From Chromatiales bacterium (GTDB lineage: Bacteria; Pseudomonadota; Gammaproteobacteria; UBA6429; Thiohalophilaceae), in contig JALTJZ010000046.1 of NCBI GenBank assembly GCA_027076325.1, forward strand, positions 1 to 64,000: a DNA stretch of 64,000 nt. The letters run 5' to 3'. Both the position numbers and the translations under genes were made by a program. The stretch's first letter is position 1. The number at the start of each line of letters is the position of its first letter. A model generated the notes under the pieces. It saw only the letters and a list, made by a program, of their open reading frames with translations. It had not been told where the DNA came from and searched no databases. Below, one piece after another: positions 27,489 through 37,424 of this stretch.

Positions 27489-28928
27489 ATGAATGAAACA
27501 AAACTACAACAATGGGTTAATCACCTTAGCCAGCGTGAGCTGCCTATCTTTAAATATTCACTGATTGCGATTACCGAAATTACTGCCCGCGAAAACAGTT
27601 CGAACCATGAGCTTTCCAGTGCCATTTTAAAAGACGTCAACCTCACTGCACGTATTTTACGACTGTCGAACAGTTATATTTATAACCCATCCAATACACG
27701 TGTTAACACGGTTACCCATGCCGTGATGTTACTCGGGTTTAATCTGGTTCGTGATATTAGTATTTCACTGGCCATTATTGATACCTTGTTAAAAGGTAAC
27801 AAAGAAACCTATATCATGAAATTAATGGCACGTACTTTTCATGCCGCTGTACAGGCACGTGCAATAGCAGAAGAATTAAATGATGAATCGCCGGAGGAAA
27901 TTTTTATTGCCGCCCTCCTTTACAACATAGGCGAGCTCACTTTCTGTTGTGTTGACAGCCAGTCAAGTGAGAAACTTATTAACAGCCGGCTTATCACAAC
28001 AGATGAACGCTACGAACAAATGCAACATGAAATACTTGGCTTTACCTTTAAAGATCTCACCGAAAAATTAACGCAGGACTGGCAGTTAAGTGACTTATTA
28101 CGCGACACATTACATAACTGTACAAAACCAGACAATCGCTGCCAGCATATTCTGCATGGTAACGCCATAGCTGTAGCGGCTGAACATGGATGGCAATCAC
28201 CAGAAACCGACAAAGAACTTGCTGCACTGGCAAAGCATTTAAAGAAAAATATTGAAGAGACAACTCTGTTTGTACATAACAATGTAGAAACAGCCGTCGA
28301 TGTTGCACGGGAGTTTGGTGCACGTGCTGCCGCAGAATTTATCCCCAGCATGGATACCGCACGCCCGGACAACAGCGTTCCTCCAGAACTGGAAGAACAA
28401 AGCCAGTATTTAGTTCCTGATCATATGTTACAACTTTCCATACTCAGAGAACTTTCAGGCATACTCAACAAAAAACCTGCTTTAAATACCGTTTTAACCA
28501 TGGTTCTTGAAGGCATTTATCGTGGCATCGGTATGGATCGTGCTGTGCTTGTATTTATCAACCCGTCTAAAACAGAAGCCCGTGCAAAAATTGCATTAGG
28601 TATAGAAAGCCAGCACTTTCAAAATGATTTTGTATTTAACATTAACATGGACAAACCCAATCTATTACAACAAATATTAATCTACAACCGTAGTTACTGG
28701 ATTAAAGATGATCATGAAGGCCAGCAGCTTGTTTCAAGTAATATGAAAAAAATACTTAACACCAATACTTTTTTTATCGCACCCATTTCAGTTGAAAACC
28801 AGACAATTGGCCTTTTTTATGCTGACCGCCAACCCAGTAACCGACCACTCGATAACGAAAGCTTTGAGAGCTTCAAACATTTTACCCAGGAAGCCAGTAT
28901 TGCTTTAAAATTTATTAAACAAAAATAG
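27489..28928 (+). CDS. HDOD-GAF signalling protein
   Basis: A 479-residue cytoplasmic protein: HDOD domain at about 15-270 (LTARILRLSNSYIYNP, AVMLLGFNLVRDI, then FIAALLYNIGEL) and a GAF domain at about 320-475 (ALNTVLTMVLEGIYRGIGMDRAVL). The HD metal-binding residues are replaced (YNIGEL for HDIGHL), so no hydrolase activity is expected. It likely senses a small molecule through GAF. It starts inside a region carrying GGGTCAAGTAAAAAA, a word also found near 387. Confidence 0.86.
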   Translation: MNETKLQQWVNHLSQRELPIFKYSLIAITEITARENSSNHELSSAILKDVNLTARILRLSNSYIYNPSNTRVNTVTHAVMLLGFNLVRDISISLAIIDTLLKGNKETYIMKLMARTFHAAVQARAIAEELNDESPEEIFIAALLYNIGELTFCCVDSQSSEKLINSRLITTDERYEQMQHEILGFTFKDLTEKLTQDWQLSDLLRDTLHNCTKPDNRCQHILHGNAIAVAAEHGWQSPETDKELAALAKHLKKNIEETTLFVHNNVETAVDVAREFGARAAAEFIPSMDTARPDNSVPPELEEQSQYLVPDHMLQLSILRELSGILNKKPALNTVLTMVLEGIYRGIGMDRAVLVFINPSKTEARAKIALGIESQHFQNDFVFNINMDKPNLLQQILIYNRSYWIKDDHEGQQLVSSNMKKILNTNTFFIAPISVENQTIGLFYADRQPSNRPLDNESFESFKHFTQEASIALKFIKQK

Positions 28929-29021
28929 GCTACTACTTAATTTCCCCATAGGATTTTATAGCCATTCACTCGGAATTTGATTTTAGGTATACTTGCCTGA
29001 ATCAAATCAACCGAGTGTCCA

Positions 29022-29861
29022 ATGTCCAGCCAAACCAAGTCAAACCAGCTTACAGAAAAACAGGTTATCACCAGCAATTTTAACCTTGTTGCTTCAGGTT
29101 ACGATAACCCGGCACAACGTTACTTCCCAATGTGTGCCGATCGAATGGCTGAATATCTAAAACCCAAACCGGGCAATCGCATACTTGATATTGCAACCGG
29201 CACCGGTATGGTTGCCTCAGCGATGGCACAGGCTATATTGCCGGATGGGCGAGTGCAAGGTATTGACCTGTCCACTGGCATGCTGGATAAAGCATTTGAA
29301 AACCTGACCAAACTCGGGTTAAACAATGTTGACCTGCATGAAATGGATGCCGAAAAACTTGACTTTAAAAGTAATTACTTCGATTACATCAGTTGTGGTT
29401 TCGGAATATTTTTCCTGCCTGATATACATGCCAGCTTAAAAGAATGGCTTCGCGTTTTAAAACCCACTGGTCGACTTATGTTTACCACTTTTGAGTCCAG
29501 CTCATTTGGTAGCTTAATGCCAACGTTTATTGAGCAACTCGCAGAATTTGATGTGGTCGTTGACACCAGCAAAGAACGGCTCAGCGACATGCAGACCTGT
29601 GAAACTTATCTCCAACAAGCTGGATACAGTGACGTTCAAATTCATAGTGAACAGCTAGGTTATCACCTTAAAAGTGAAGATGACTGGTGGGAAATTGTTA
29701 TGAACAGTGCATTACGGGGCTTTGTTACCCAACTTAATGCTGTGCAGTTTGCACAATTTCGAGCAAAGCATTTAAAAGAAATTAGCCAACTAAAAACAGA
29801 CAAGGGTATCTGGCTAGATATAAATGTAATTTTCTCTACCGGGAAAAAGCCAATCGGATAA
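29022..29861 (+). CDS. Class I SAM-dependent methyltransferase
   Basis: A 279-residue Rossmann methyltransferase. Motif I is ILDIATGTGMVASAM, followed by the acidic GIDLSTGML, MDAEKLDF, and YISCGFGIFFLPD, which resembles the UbiE/COQ5 group. It lacks enough UbiE signatures to be called ubiE. The substrate is unknown. It is convergent with the MgtC gene, with 7 bp between stops. Confidence 0.85.
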   Translation: MSSQTKSNQLTEKQVITSNFNLVASGYDNPAQRYFPMCADRMAEYLKPKPGNRILDIATGTGMVASAMAQAILPDGRVQGIDLSTGMLDKAFENLTKLGLNNVDLHEMDAEKLDFKSNYFDYISCGFGIFFLPDIHASLKEWLRVLKPTGRLMFTTFESSSFGSLMPTFIEQLAEFDVVVDTSKERLSDMQTCETYLQQAGYSDVQIHSEQLGYHLKSEDDWWEIVMNSALRGFVTQLNAVQFAQFRAKHLKEISQLKTDKGIWLDINVIFSTGKKPIG

Positions 29862-29868
29862 TCCGTAT

Positions 29869-30558
29869 TTAGTCTCCCGTAGGCACTATGCTAAATTCTT
29901 TAATTTTTTCATTTTCCATTAAAGCATTAGATAAACGATAAAATGCGTTTTCATCGTATGCAAAAATTGTCATCTGGTATTCAAATAAATTGCTTTCATT
30001 ATTCAACTCAAAACTTAAATGTGATTCTTTTACATTGTAAAGATGAATGAATTGCAGCAATGCATCACGCTGCATAATATCCTGGCGTTTAAAACTTACT
30101 TTAAAATGACCAAAACGTCGGGTTGGCATTTTACGTTCGATCCAGCCAAAGCCACCTAAAACCAGCAACGTCATAAAGGTTGCAAAGAAACCAGCGCTAA
30201 AAAAGCCCATCCCAACCAGAATACCAATTGATGCCGTCATCCAGATAGAAGCAGCGGTTGTTAAACCACGAATGGTTAACTTCTCACGCATAATAACGCC
30301 GGCACCAAGAAAACCAATACCGGTCATAATACCCTGCGCCATTCGGGTAGGATCCACGCGTATCGTATCCACCGGCGCACCGGCTAACAAGTCCCACTGA
30401 TAAGCTGTCAACAACATCAATAAAGACGAAGCCACACATACCAGCGAATGGGTGCGTAACCCTGCTGGCCGACCATGAAAAGCGCGTTCAAGCCCGATAA
30501 TTGCACCTGCTAATAGTGCTAAACCCAAACGAATTAAAATCGCTTCATAATCAATCAT
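29869..30558 (-). CDS. MgtC/SapB-family membrane protein
   Basis: A 229-residue protein with an N-terminal MgtC domain of about five helices and a small C-terminal soluble domain. Family signatures are GLERAFHGRPAGLRTHSLVC, GIGFLGAGVIMREK and RGLTTAASIWMTASIGI. MgtC proteins affect magnesium adaptation and F-ATPase activity in pathogens; roles in environmental bacteria are less clear. The C-terminal domain (about 150-229) resembles the ACT-like tail found in longer MgtC proteins. Confidence 0.9.
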   Translation of the reverse strand: MIDYEAILIRLGLALLAGAIIGLERAFHGRPAGLRTHSLVCVASSLLMLLTAYQWDLLAGAPVDTIRVDPTRMAQGIMTGIGFLGAGVIMREKLTIRGLTTAASIWMTASIGILVGMGFFSAGFFATFMTLLVLGGFGWIERKMPTRRFGHFKVSFKRQDIMQRDALLQFIHLYNVKESHLSFELNNESNLFEYQMTIFAYDENAFYRLSNALMENEKIKEFSIVPTGD

Positions 30559-30698
30559 TACCTGCCCTCTTTAGCTATTATCCTTAAATTATGGCCTATA
30601 TTCACAATTTATACAGCGTTTAAAGTCGCATTGACTTGGTGATAAAATCAACACCCCGTATAATACGTTTCTTTTCCAAACATGTCAGGTTTAACCTT

Positions 30699-31388
30699 AT
30701 GAGTCATCAGGATAACAAAAACGCATCCCTTGAAGCCGCCAACCAAAATACTGACGAGCTGCTAAAACAGCGCTTAATCACTTATCAGGAACACATTGAT
30801 GAATTACCAGAACAGACTCACCCGCGTGACCGCGCCTTGCTCGAACTTAACCTGGCTGAAACACTCGTCGGTTTAAAACGTGGCGAAGAAGGATGGAATA
30901 TTGCCCGTGCTGCTTTTGATGTTTTTCTGGAACACCAATCCTGGCAGGATGCGGTCGAAGCACTGGTTGTGCTATATCAGGCAGAACAACCTGCCTCCAT
31001 TATTGCTTTGGGACAAGCTGCCTGGCTAGCCATTAGCTTTCCCATTAACCCGGAAACAAGTTTTGCTGTTATGACGCATTTGATCGATGAAATGCCATCC
31101 AGTGCAGATGGCGCTGCCGTTACAGCCATTGTTGGTCAATATGTTGTCGACCTACGCGCAACCGATGAAGAACATGAAAGCCTGTCCTTCCTTACCCGCA
31201 ACGTGTTAGTCAAGGTTGCTGAATTGCATAGTGGTGTTAAGTCCCAGAAAGAACTGGATATCTGGCGACTTAAACTGGAACTTAATGACCCAGAAAAGTT
31301 CTTACCAAGGATGTCGCTGGTTATTGGTGCAATTGTTGAAGATAACTGGTGGTTTGATCGTGATAAATTACGAGAATTAATGGATTAG
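30699..31388 (+). CDS. Uncharacterised helical protein
   Basis: About 229 residues, soluble and predicted all-helical, with TPR-like spacing (LLELNLAETLVGL, AFDVFLEHQSWQDAVEALVVLYQ). No catalytic motif was seen. ATG 30699 is preferred over the start at 30636 because it is preceded by a better leader and gives a normal hydrophilic N-terminus (MSHQDNKNAS). A phosphoethanolamine transferase-like gene begins 29 bp after it, so the two may be co-transcribed. Function not recognised. Confidence 0.7.
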   Translation: MSHQDNKNASLEAANQNTDELLKQRLITYQEHIDELPEQTHPRDRALLELNLAETLVGLKRGEEGWNIARAAFDVFLEHQSWQDAVEALVVLYQAEQPASIIALGQAAWLAISFPINPETSFAVMTHLIDEMPSSADGAAVTAIVGQYVVDLRATDEEHESLSFLTRNVLVKVAELHSGVKSQKELDIWRLKLELNDPEKFLPRMSLVIGAIVEDNWWFDRDKLRELMD

Positions 31389-31417
31389 GAAAACCGTCCA
31401 GTTTCAAAATACAAGCA

Positions 31418-33013
31418 GTGAAACAAATTCCGCCTATTAGTCAGTCGTTCCTTATTATATTAACTGCACTTTTTTTAGTGCTGTTTAACAACGTCAGCTT
31501 TTTCGCCAATGTTATAAAAACCTACCCACTTAGCTTGTCAAATCTGGCCTTTCTTGTTTCACTGTTTTTTCTATTGCTTTGCTTCATTATCATTATTCTG
31601 GCTGTTGTAAGTTACAAGCATACAATCAAACCGGTACTGATTACTGTCTTACTGATATCTTCTGTTGCCAGCTATTTTATGAATAGCTACAACACCATCC
31701 TTGATGAAACCATGTTAGCCAATGCTCTGCAAACAAACTTTGCCGAGGCTGTGGATTTAGTTAATATTAAACTCCTTAGCTATTTTATATTTCTTGGCGT
31801 AATGCCCTCCTACCTTGTTTACAAAGTTAATATTAAAGATAGCTCTTTTAAGGCTGGCTTATTAAGTAAAGTCAAACTCACATTAATATCTGCACTAACG
31901 ATTGGTTTAATTATCTTCAGCCTTAGTAAATACTATGCTTCTTTTATTCGCGAACATAAAGTGCTGCGCTTATATACCAACCCCGTTTTTTATATTTATT
32001 CAACGGCTAAATATATTTCCAGTAACCTTAAAATAAAAAAACAGCCACTCCAGCATATTGGTAAAGATGCAAAAATAGACAAAATGGATATTGATCGGGA
32101 ACTGGTTATTCTGGTTATTGGCGAAACAGTAAGAGCTGACCGGTTTTCTCTAAATGGCTACTCTAAAAAAACTAACCCATTACTGGAAAAAGAGAACATT
32201 GTCAGCTTCAGTAATATGTCGTCATGTGGGACATCAACCGCTGTTTCTGTTCCCTGTATATTCTCAAAGTTCAGCCGTGCAGAGTATAGTGACGAAAAAG
32301 GACAAACCTACGAAAATATTCTAGATGTGCTCTCGCATGCCGGGGTCAATATTTTATGGCGCGACAACAATTCAGATTCAAAAGGTGTGGCACTGCGTGT
32401 ACCTCATGAAAATTATCGCACTAAAAAACGCAATACCATATGCGATACCGAATGCCGCGACGAAGGTATGTTAACGGGTTTACAGGATTATATTAATCAT
32501 CAGCAGGGTGATATTCTTATTGTTCTTCACCAAATGGGGAACCACGGCCCCGCCTACTATAAGCGTTACCCGGAAGGATTTGAGCATTTCACACCAGCAT
32601 GCAAAGATAAAAACCTTGAAAACTGCACTCACGAACAAATAAGCAATAGTTATGATAATGCTATTGTTTATACCGATTACTTTTTATCGAAAGCAATACA
32701 GTTACTTAAGAATAATTCAGATAAATATGAAACAGCTTTATTTTATGTTAGTGACCATGGTGAATCATTAGGTGAAAATGGTATCTATCTGCATGGCATG
32801 CCCTACTTTATTGCACCCGATTCACAAACGCACGTTGCATCTGTTTTCTGGGCGGGGGAAAATATGAAGATTGATAAAACAAAACTAAAAGCAAAAGAAC
32901 ATCAAGTCATTTCGCACGACAATGTTTTTCATATACTACTTGGGTTATTTGAGGTGCAAACAAAAACCTATAAAAAAGAACTTGATATTATTGACTACGT
33001 AGAAAAAGACTAG
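31418..33013 (+). CDS. EptA-like phosphoethanolamine transferase
   Basis: A 531-residue inner-membrane enzyme with a GTG start: four to five N-terminal helices (1-175), then a periplasmic sulfatase-fold domain. The nucleophile threonine is in SCGTSTAVSVPC, metal-site motifs are VIGETVRADRF and VSDHGESLGE, and HGMPYFIAP follows. The family moves phosphoethanolamine from phosphatidylethanolamine to lipid A or other envelope glycans, lowering charge and polymyxin sensitivity. The exact acceptor here is unknown. It is convergent with the diguanylate cyclase gene. Confidence 0.9.
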   Translation: MKQIPPISQSFLIILTALFLVLFNNVSFFANVIKTYPLSLSNLAFLVSLFFLLLCFIIIILAVVSYKHTIKPVLITVLLISSVASYFMNSYNTILDETMLANALQTNFAEAVDLVNIKLLSYFIFLGVMPSYLVYKVNIKDSSFKAGLLSKVKLTLISALTIGLIIFSLSKYYASFIREHKVLRLYTNPVFYIYSTAKYISSNLKIKKQPLQHIGKDAKIDKMDIDRELVILVIGETVRADRFSLNGYSKKTNPLLEKENIVSFSNMSSCGTSTAVSVPCIFSKFSRAEYSDEKGQTYENILDVLSHAGVNILWRDNNSDSKGVALRVPHENYRTKKRNTICDTECRDEGMLTGLQDYINHQQGDILIVLHQMGNHGPAYYKRYPEGFEHFTPACKDKNLENCTHEQISNSYDNAIVYTDYFLSKAIQLLKNNSDKYETALFYVSDHGESLGENGIYLHGMPYFIAPDSQTHVASVFWAGENMKIDKTKLKAKEHQVISHDNVFHILLGLFEVQTKTYKKELDIIDYVEKD

Positions 33014-33047
33014 AATCTGTTGAGCGATCATCTATTACCTGATTTTT

Positions 33048-34511
33048 CTAACAGACATCTTCTGGTACATCATTTTCTGAATCATCCTGTTTGGTTTTAT
33101 AAACAACTTCAATACGGTTTCGGCCAGACGATTTTGCACGGTATAAAGCTTCATCGGCGCGCTGAATCATTGTTGTAGCGGTATCATCAGTATCAAATAG
33201 TGTTAAACCTGCAGAGAAGGAAGGAACCTTTACCTGAATATGGCCATCTTCAATAAAACTCTGCTTTGCTTTATCCCTTACTTTTTCCATTGCAGCTAAT
33301 GCACCTTCCTCACTTGTGTTTGGAAATAAAACAGCAAATTCTTCGCCACCATAGCGACAAACCAGATCATGCTGCCGAAAGACAGTAAATAACTTGCTGG
33401 CATAACATTTCAATACCCTATCACCTACAGGGTGACCATACTTGTCATTAATCTGTTTAAAATAATCCAGGTCAACCATCGCTAATGCTAAATTAAAATT
33501 ATAGCGCTGAGCTCGCCCCAGCTCATCATCCAGTCGACGCATAAATGCACGGCGATTAGGCAGACCAGTCAATTCGTCTGTAATACTCAGTTGCCGAACC
33601 CGTACAAGCTCATTGCTCAGATGGCGGCTATCTGTCTCTATCATATGAAAGTATTTCTTTGCGTCATCCAGATTAATTAATAACACTTTGTGTGCATCAA
33701 TTAAACCATCAACATCATCAGCTAAAGCTTCACGTAATATTTCAATATCCTCAATGGTGTTAGCTTCTTTTAAACCATTGCGGATTACTTCCAGCATTAC
33801 ACCAAACTGTTCATGTTTAGCGACTGTTTCATTAATTCGACTGGTTAGCTCACTACGCACGTAATCTGACTTACCTGCTTGATCGGATAGATAACTCTCA
33901 TATTCACCCTGAAAATTTTCCCCAGGATTCTCCCTGTCAGCATTCACCTTATAATTAGGTAACAACTCATCAATTAAATCTTCCAGTGGGTTTTTTTTAT
34001 CAATAACAACCGATTCGGATTCAACAGGGATGAATAAATCAGGATGGCTAAGCTGTTCTTTTTTTCCTTCACCATAATAGTCCAGCAAAGGCAGTAACGC
34101 ATCACGAATAATTTGCTCGTCAAGCGCATCCATCCTCGCCATATGCAATAAATACATATCGATAAATTTACGCAAAGACTGGATTTCCAGACTACTAATC
34201 GGTTGCTGTAATTGCTTCTGAATAAGTTTGACCTGCAAATGCAGCGATGAGCCTGGCGTAAGGTGCTTTAAGTACGTTGTGAGGAAGTTTTTAACAATGG
34301 TGAGTAAAACCGATTCACGTTTAACATGCTCGGCTTCCCCTTCTTTCAGAATGCGTTCAACCTGCTTGAATATAACACTCCCCGTTGTAGAAGTGTTTAA
34401 TTCATCGAGTAAGGACAAGGCACGGCGTAATACAGATGACTCTGTGTTTTGCTCGGTTAATGTGGATGCCCCTGACGCCTCTAATTCGGTATCAGTATTA
34501 CTGGTTTTCAT
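33048..34511 (-). CDS. Diguanylate cyclase (GGDEF)
   Basis: A 487-residue soluble protein. Residues 1-310 are helical and partly coiled coil with no recognised sensor fold. Residues 320-475 are a GGDEF domain starting TDELTGLPNRRAF with the active signature GGEEF. RQHD lies five residues before GGEEF, matching the RxxD product-inhibition site. This should be a functional c-di-GMP synthase. No membrane segment is present, so the input is cytoplasmic and unknown. Monocistronic. Confidence 0.93.
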   Translation of the reverse strand: MKTSNTDTELEASGASTLTEQNTESSVLRRALSLLDELNTSTTGSVIFKQVERILKEGEAEHVKRESVLLTIVKNFLTTYLKHLTPGSSLHLQVKLIQKQLQQPISSLEIQSLRKFIDMYLLHMARMDALDEQIIRDALLPLLDYYGEGKKEQLSHPDLFIPVESESVVIDKKNPLEDLIDELLPNYKVNADRENPGENFQGEYESYLSDQAGKSDYVRSELTSRINETVAKHEQFGVMLEVIRNGLKEANTIEDIEILREALADDVDGLIDAHKVLLINLDDAKKYFHMIETDSRHLSNELVRVRQLSITDELTGLPNRRAFMRRLDDELGRAQRYNFNLALAMVDLDYFKQINDKYGHPVGDRVLKCYASKLFTVFRQHDLVCRYGGEEFAVLFPNTSEEGALAAMEKVRDKAKQSFIEDGHIQVKVPSFSAGLTLFDTDDTATTMIQRADEALYRAKSSGRNRIEVVYKTKQDDSENDVPEDVC

Positions 34512-34800
34512 TGCCCCAACCCTTTACATCTTTTATTCTAAAAAAAATACAGACCGCATCGCATGTGAGACTCACCAGCTTGCAAACCTATTTTTTAGCT
34601 ATTGGGCGAACTAATAACTTGAAATTACCCTTTCCGTTATATTGCTGCAAGCAATATTTGCAGCTATTTTTTAGCAATAAAGCACACTCCTTTTAAATTT
34701 CAGTTACTTAGATGAAGTAGTTAAACTAAAGCCACATTTAAAGTATGATAGTGTTTTACTCAGAAACCTGCATTAAAACTCCCATAGAGGCAGCAGACTT

Positions 34801-35457
34801 ATGAACATTCAACGCTATATTATTACTGGTATATTAACGATTATTCCCCTATGGATTACCTGGCTGGTTTTTGATTTCTTCTTTTCTTACATTATCTTGC
34901 TCTGGAAACCGTGGGTTGAGGTTTTTACCCAGGCCATACAACAAAACCACCCGCATATTTCAAGCTGGTTAATGGCGCCATGGTTTCAGGCTGTCATCGC
35001 CAGTATTTTTACTTTGGTTGCTCTGTATGCTCTTGGCTGGGCTGCCAGTCGTGTTATTGGCCGACGAATTCTGGGTTTATTTGATCGCGCAATTAACCAT
35101 ATACCTGTCGCGCAAACAATTTATGGCTCAGTAAAAAAATTAATTGCAGCACTACGACAAAAACCCGACAGTTTAAACCGTGTTGTGCTCATTGCCTTCC
35201 CGTCCCCTGAGATGAGAACAGTCGGTTTTGTAACACAGGTGTTTAAAGATTCAAATGATGGAACCGAACTGGCAGCCGTTTATGTGCCGACCACACCTAA
35301 CCCAACCTCCGGCTATATGGAAATTGTTGCTACCGACAAATTAATTGCAACAGACTGGACAATGGATGAAGCGATGACTTTTGTATTAACCGCAGGCTCA
35401 GTTGCACCTGAAAATATCAGCCTTTCAAATGTAAAAAAAGATCAAGTGCCGAGCTAA
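34801..35457 (+). CDS. DUF502 membrane protein
   Basis: A 218-residue DUF502 protein with two N-terminal membrane helices (about 8-30 and 62-85) and a C-terminal cytoplasmic region. It contains GWAASRVIGRRIL, IYGSVKKLIAAL and VYVPTTPNPTSGYMEIV, all typical. A plant homologue (COV) affects vascular patterning; bacterial function is unknown. Its last 4 bases overlap the end of the convergent acyl-AMP ligase gene. Confidence 0.88.
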   Translation: MNIQRYIITGILTIIPLWITWLVFDFFFSYIILLWKPWVEVFTQAIQQNHPHISSWLMAPWFQAVIASIFTLVALYALGWAASRVIGRRILGLFDRAINHIPVAQTIYGSVKKLIAALRQKPDSLNRVVLIAFPSPEMRTVGFVTQVFKDSNDGTELAAVYVPTTPNPTSGYMEIVATDKLIATDWTMDEAMTFVLTAGSVAPENISLSNVKKDQVPS

Positions 35458-37415
35458 CTGGCCGCCTGCTTCTCTTCAATTAATTTGGACACTTCGATAA
35501 CGGTTTGAAATTCAAATAAATCAACCACATCAATCAAATTCGGGTAAGCGTCATCAATTTGGGCGTGTATTTCTGCCAGAGCTAAAGAGCTGATCCCTAC
35601 ATCAAAGAAATTATCCTCTGCACAAATGGTTTTATCTTCGACGACCTCATTACAAATAGCCAGTAATTGTTGTTGTAATGGCGTTATATTTCTGGCTTCA
35701 CTTTCTGGCACGCCATCTTGTTGGCCGATACGATATAAAACATCATTAAATTCACCTGCTAGATAGGCATCGGCCAGTAAACGCCGTTGTACTTTGCCAC
35801 TGGTGGTTTTTGGAATGCGTTTAACCGGTACCAGTGTATCAACCTGCAAACCCGTCTGGCTATTAACCCGTTTGGCAACATCCCGTGCTAGTGTCGGAAA
35901 TTCATTTATGTCGGCACGATACAATATAAAGATAACCAGCTCATCTTTTTGTTGTTCCGGGTGGCTTACTCCATAAACAACCACCTTCCCTAATTCCAGC
36001 TGTTCATGTTGCAATGCAATGGATTCCAGGTCATGTGGAAAATAATTTTGCCCATTGGCAAAAATAATATCTTTGCTGCGGCCAGTAACAATCAGTTCAT
36101 TGTTAAGCAAAAAACCCAGATCACCGGTATTTAGCCAACCGTCACCGGTTAATGCTATGGCATTGGCTTCCTCATTTAAATAATAACCTTGTGTTACACT
36201 GTCACCTTTTATCTGGATGTCACCAATATACCCCTCGGCCAGCGTGTTATTATCTTTATCCGTTATTTTAATTTCCATATCCTTTACCGCCGGACCTTCA
36301 ATGGCAAAGCTGGCGGCATCAGGATGTTCTGCACTGACAATCGAGATTTTGTCACCCATTAACAAATCATGCCGATCCAGATGAATCGCTCGATAGTCTG
36401 CCCCCAGCTCGGGAAAAGCAACGGCCAGTGTTGCTTCTGCAAGTCCATACACCGTAAACATGGTATTATGTTTTAATCCACAGGTTGCCAACCGCAGTAG
36501 GAACTGCTCGCAAATATCCACTGAAATCGGTTCGGCACCATTATAAATAAGACGAATTGAACTTAAGTCCAGTGCAATTTCCTTATCCGCCAAAGATTTT
36601 AAATAGTGTTTATAACCAAAGTTAGGTGAACAAAGAATGCTTGCTTTATGTTCGCAGGCCTTTTGCAACCACAATAACGGACGACGACTGAATAAATCTG
36701 TTGCCATAATGCATTGCTTCATATTCCATACCAGCATATTGATATGGAAACCAATTAAACCCATATCATGCGTTAACGGCATCCAGCTTAAGGTACAGTC
36801 CTGTTCAGTATAACCACCACCAACGGCAATGGCATTGACATTGGTAATAATATTTTTATGGGTTAACAACACCCCTTTTGGGTCACTGGTTGAACCGGAT
36901 GAAAACTGGATAAAAGCAATATCGTCGGGCTGCACGTTAGCAGGCTGTCCCATAGTACTCATATTAATATCAGCAATGGTATCGTGCTCGATGGTCTTGC
37001 TTGCCAGCGTCTTATATTCGGTTTGCATTGCCTGTGCTTGTGCATATTTTTCGAGACGCTGCAAATTATCACTGTCAGTATAAATATAACCTTTTTTTAA
37101 TTTATTAAAAATTTTGAATAACTTGGAACGGTGCTCATCACTAATACCCACCGCAACCGGCACGGGGACAATACCACCCAGAATACATGCCCAGAACACA
37201 TCAATAAAACGCTCATTATTTTTTAGAAAAATAATAAGCTCGTCACCTTGTTTAAGGCCGCGTTGTTGAAAACAGGCTAATAAACCCAGCGCGCGCTTTT
37301 GTAATTCAGCGTAGCTGACAACCGTTTCTTTATCTTTACCTTCAATATAGGTAATGGTTTGTGTATGTTGGCACTGCGCATTAAAAGCTTCAACCAGAGT
37401 CTGGAATGTATTCAT
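35454..37415 (-). CDS. Fatty acyl-AMP ligase with C-terminal acyl-carrier domain
   Basis: A 653-residue two-domain protein. Residues 1-560 are an adenylate-forming enzyme with P-loop SSGSTSDPKGV and SWMPLTHDMGLIGF, the latter typical of fatty acyl-AMP ligases rather than acyl-CoA ligases. Residues 575-650 are a carrier domain with VGISSLALAEI; S610 is the expected phosphopantetheine site. It should activate a fatty acid and load it onto its own carrier. The P450 gene is 9 bp upstream in the same operon, and a phosphopantetheinyl transferase is divergent from that. Product unknown. Confidence 0.9.
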   Translation of the reverse strand: MNTFQTLVEAFNAQCQHTQTITYIEGKDKETVVSYAELQKRALGLLACFQQRGLKQGDELIIFLKNNERFIDVFWACILGGIVPVPVAVGISDEHRSKLFKIFNKLKKGYIYTDSDNLQRLEKYAQAQAMQTEYKTLASKTIEHDTIADINMSTMGQPANVQPDDIAFIQFSSGSTSDPKGVLLTHKNIITNVNAIAVGGGYTEQDCTLSWMPLTHDMGLIGFHINMLVWNMKQCIMATDLFSRRPLLWLQKACEHKASILCSPNFGYKHYLKSLADKEIALDLSSIRLIYNGAEPISVDICEQFLLRLATCGLKHNTMFTVYGLAEATLAVAFPELGADYRAIHLDRHDLLMGDKISIVSAEHPDAASFAIEGPAVKDMEIKITDKDNNTLAEGYIGDIQIKGDSVTQGYYLNEEANAIALTGDGWLNTGDLGFLLNNELIVTGRSKDIIFANGQNYFPHDLESIALQHEQLELGKVVVYGVSHPEQQKDELVIFILYRADINEFPTLARDVAKRVNSQTGLQVDTLVPVKRIPKTTSGKVQRRLLADAYLAGEFNDVLYRIGQQDGVPESEARNITPLQQQLLAICNEVVEDKTICAEDNFFDVGISSLALAEIHAQIDDAYPNLIDVVDLFEFQTVIEVSKLIEEKQAAS

Positions 37416-37424
37416 TACTGCTGT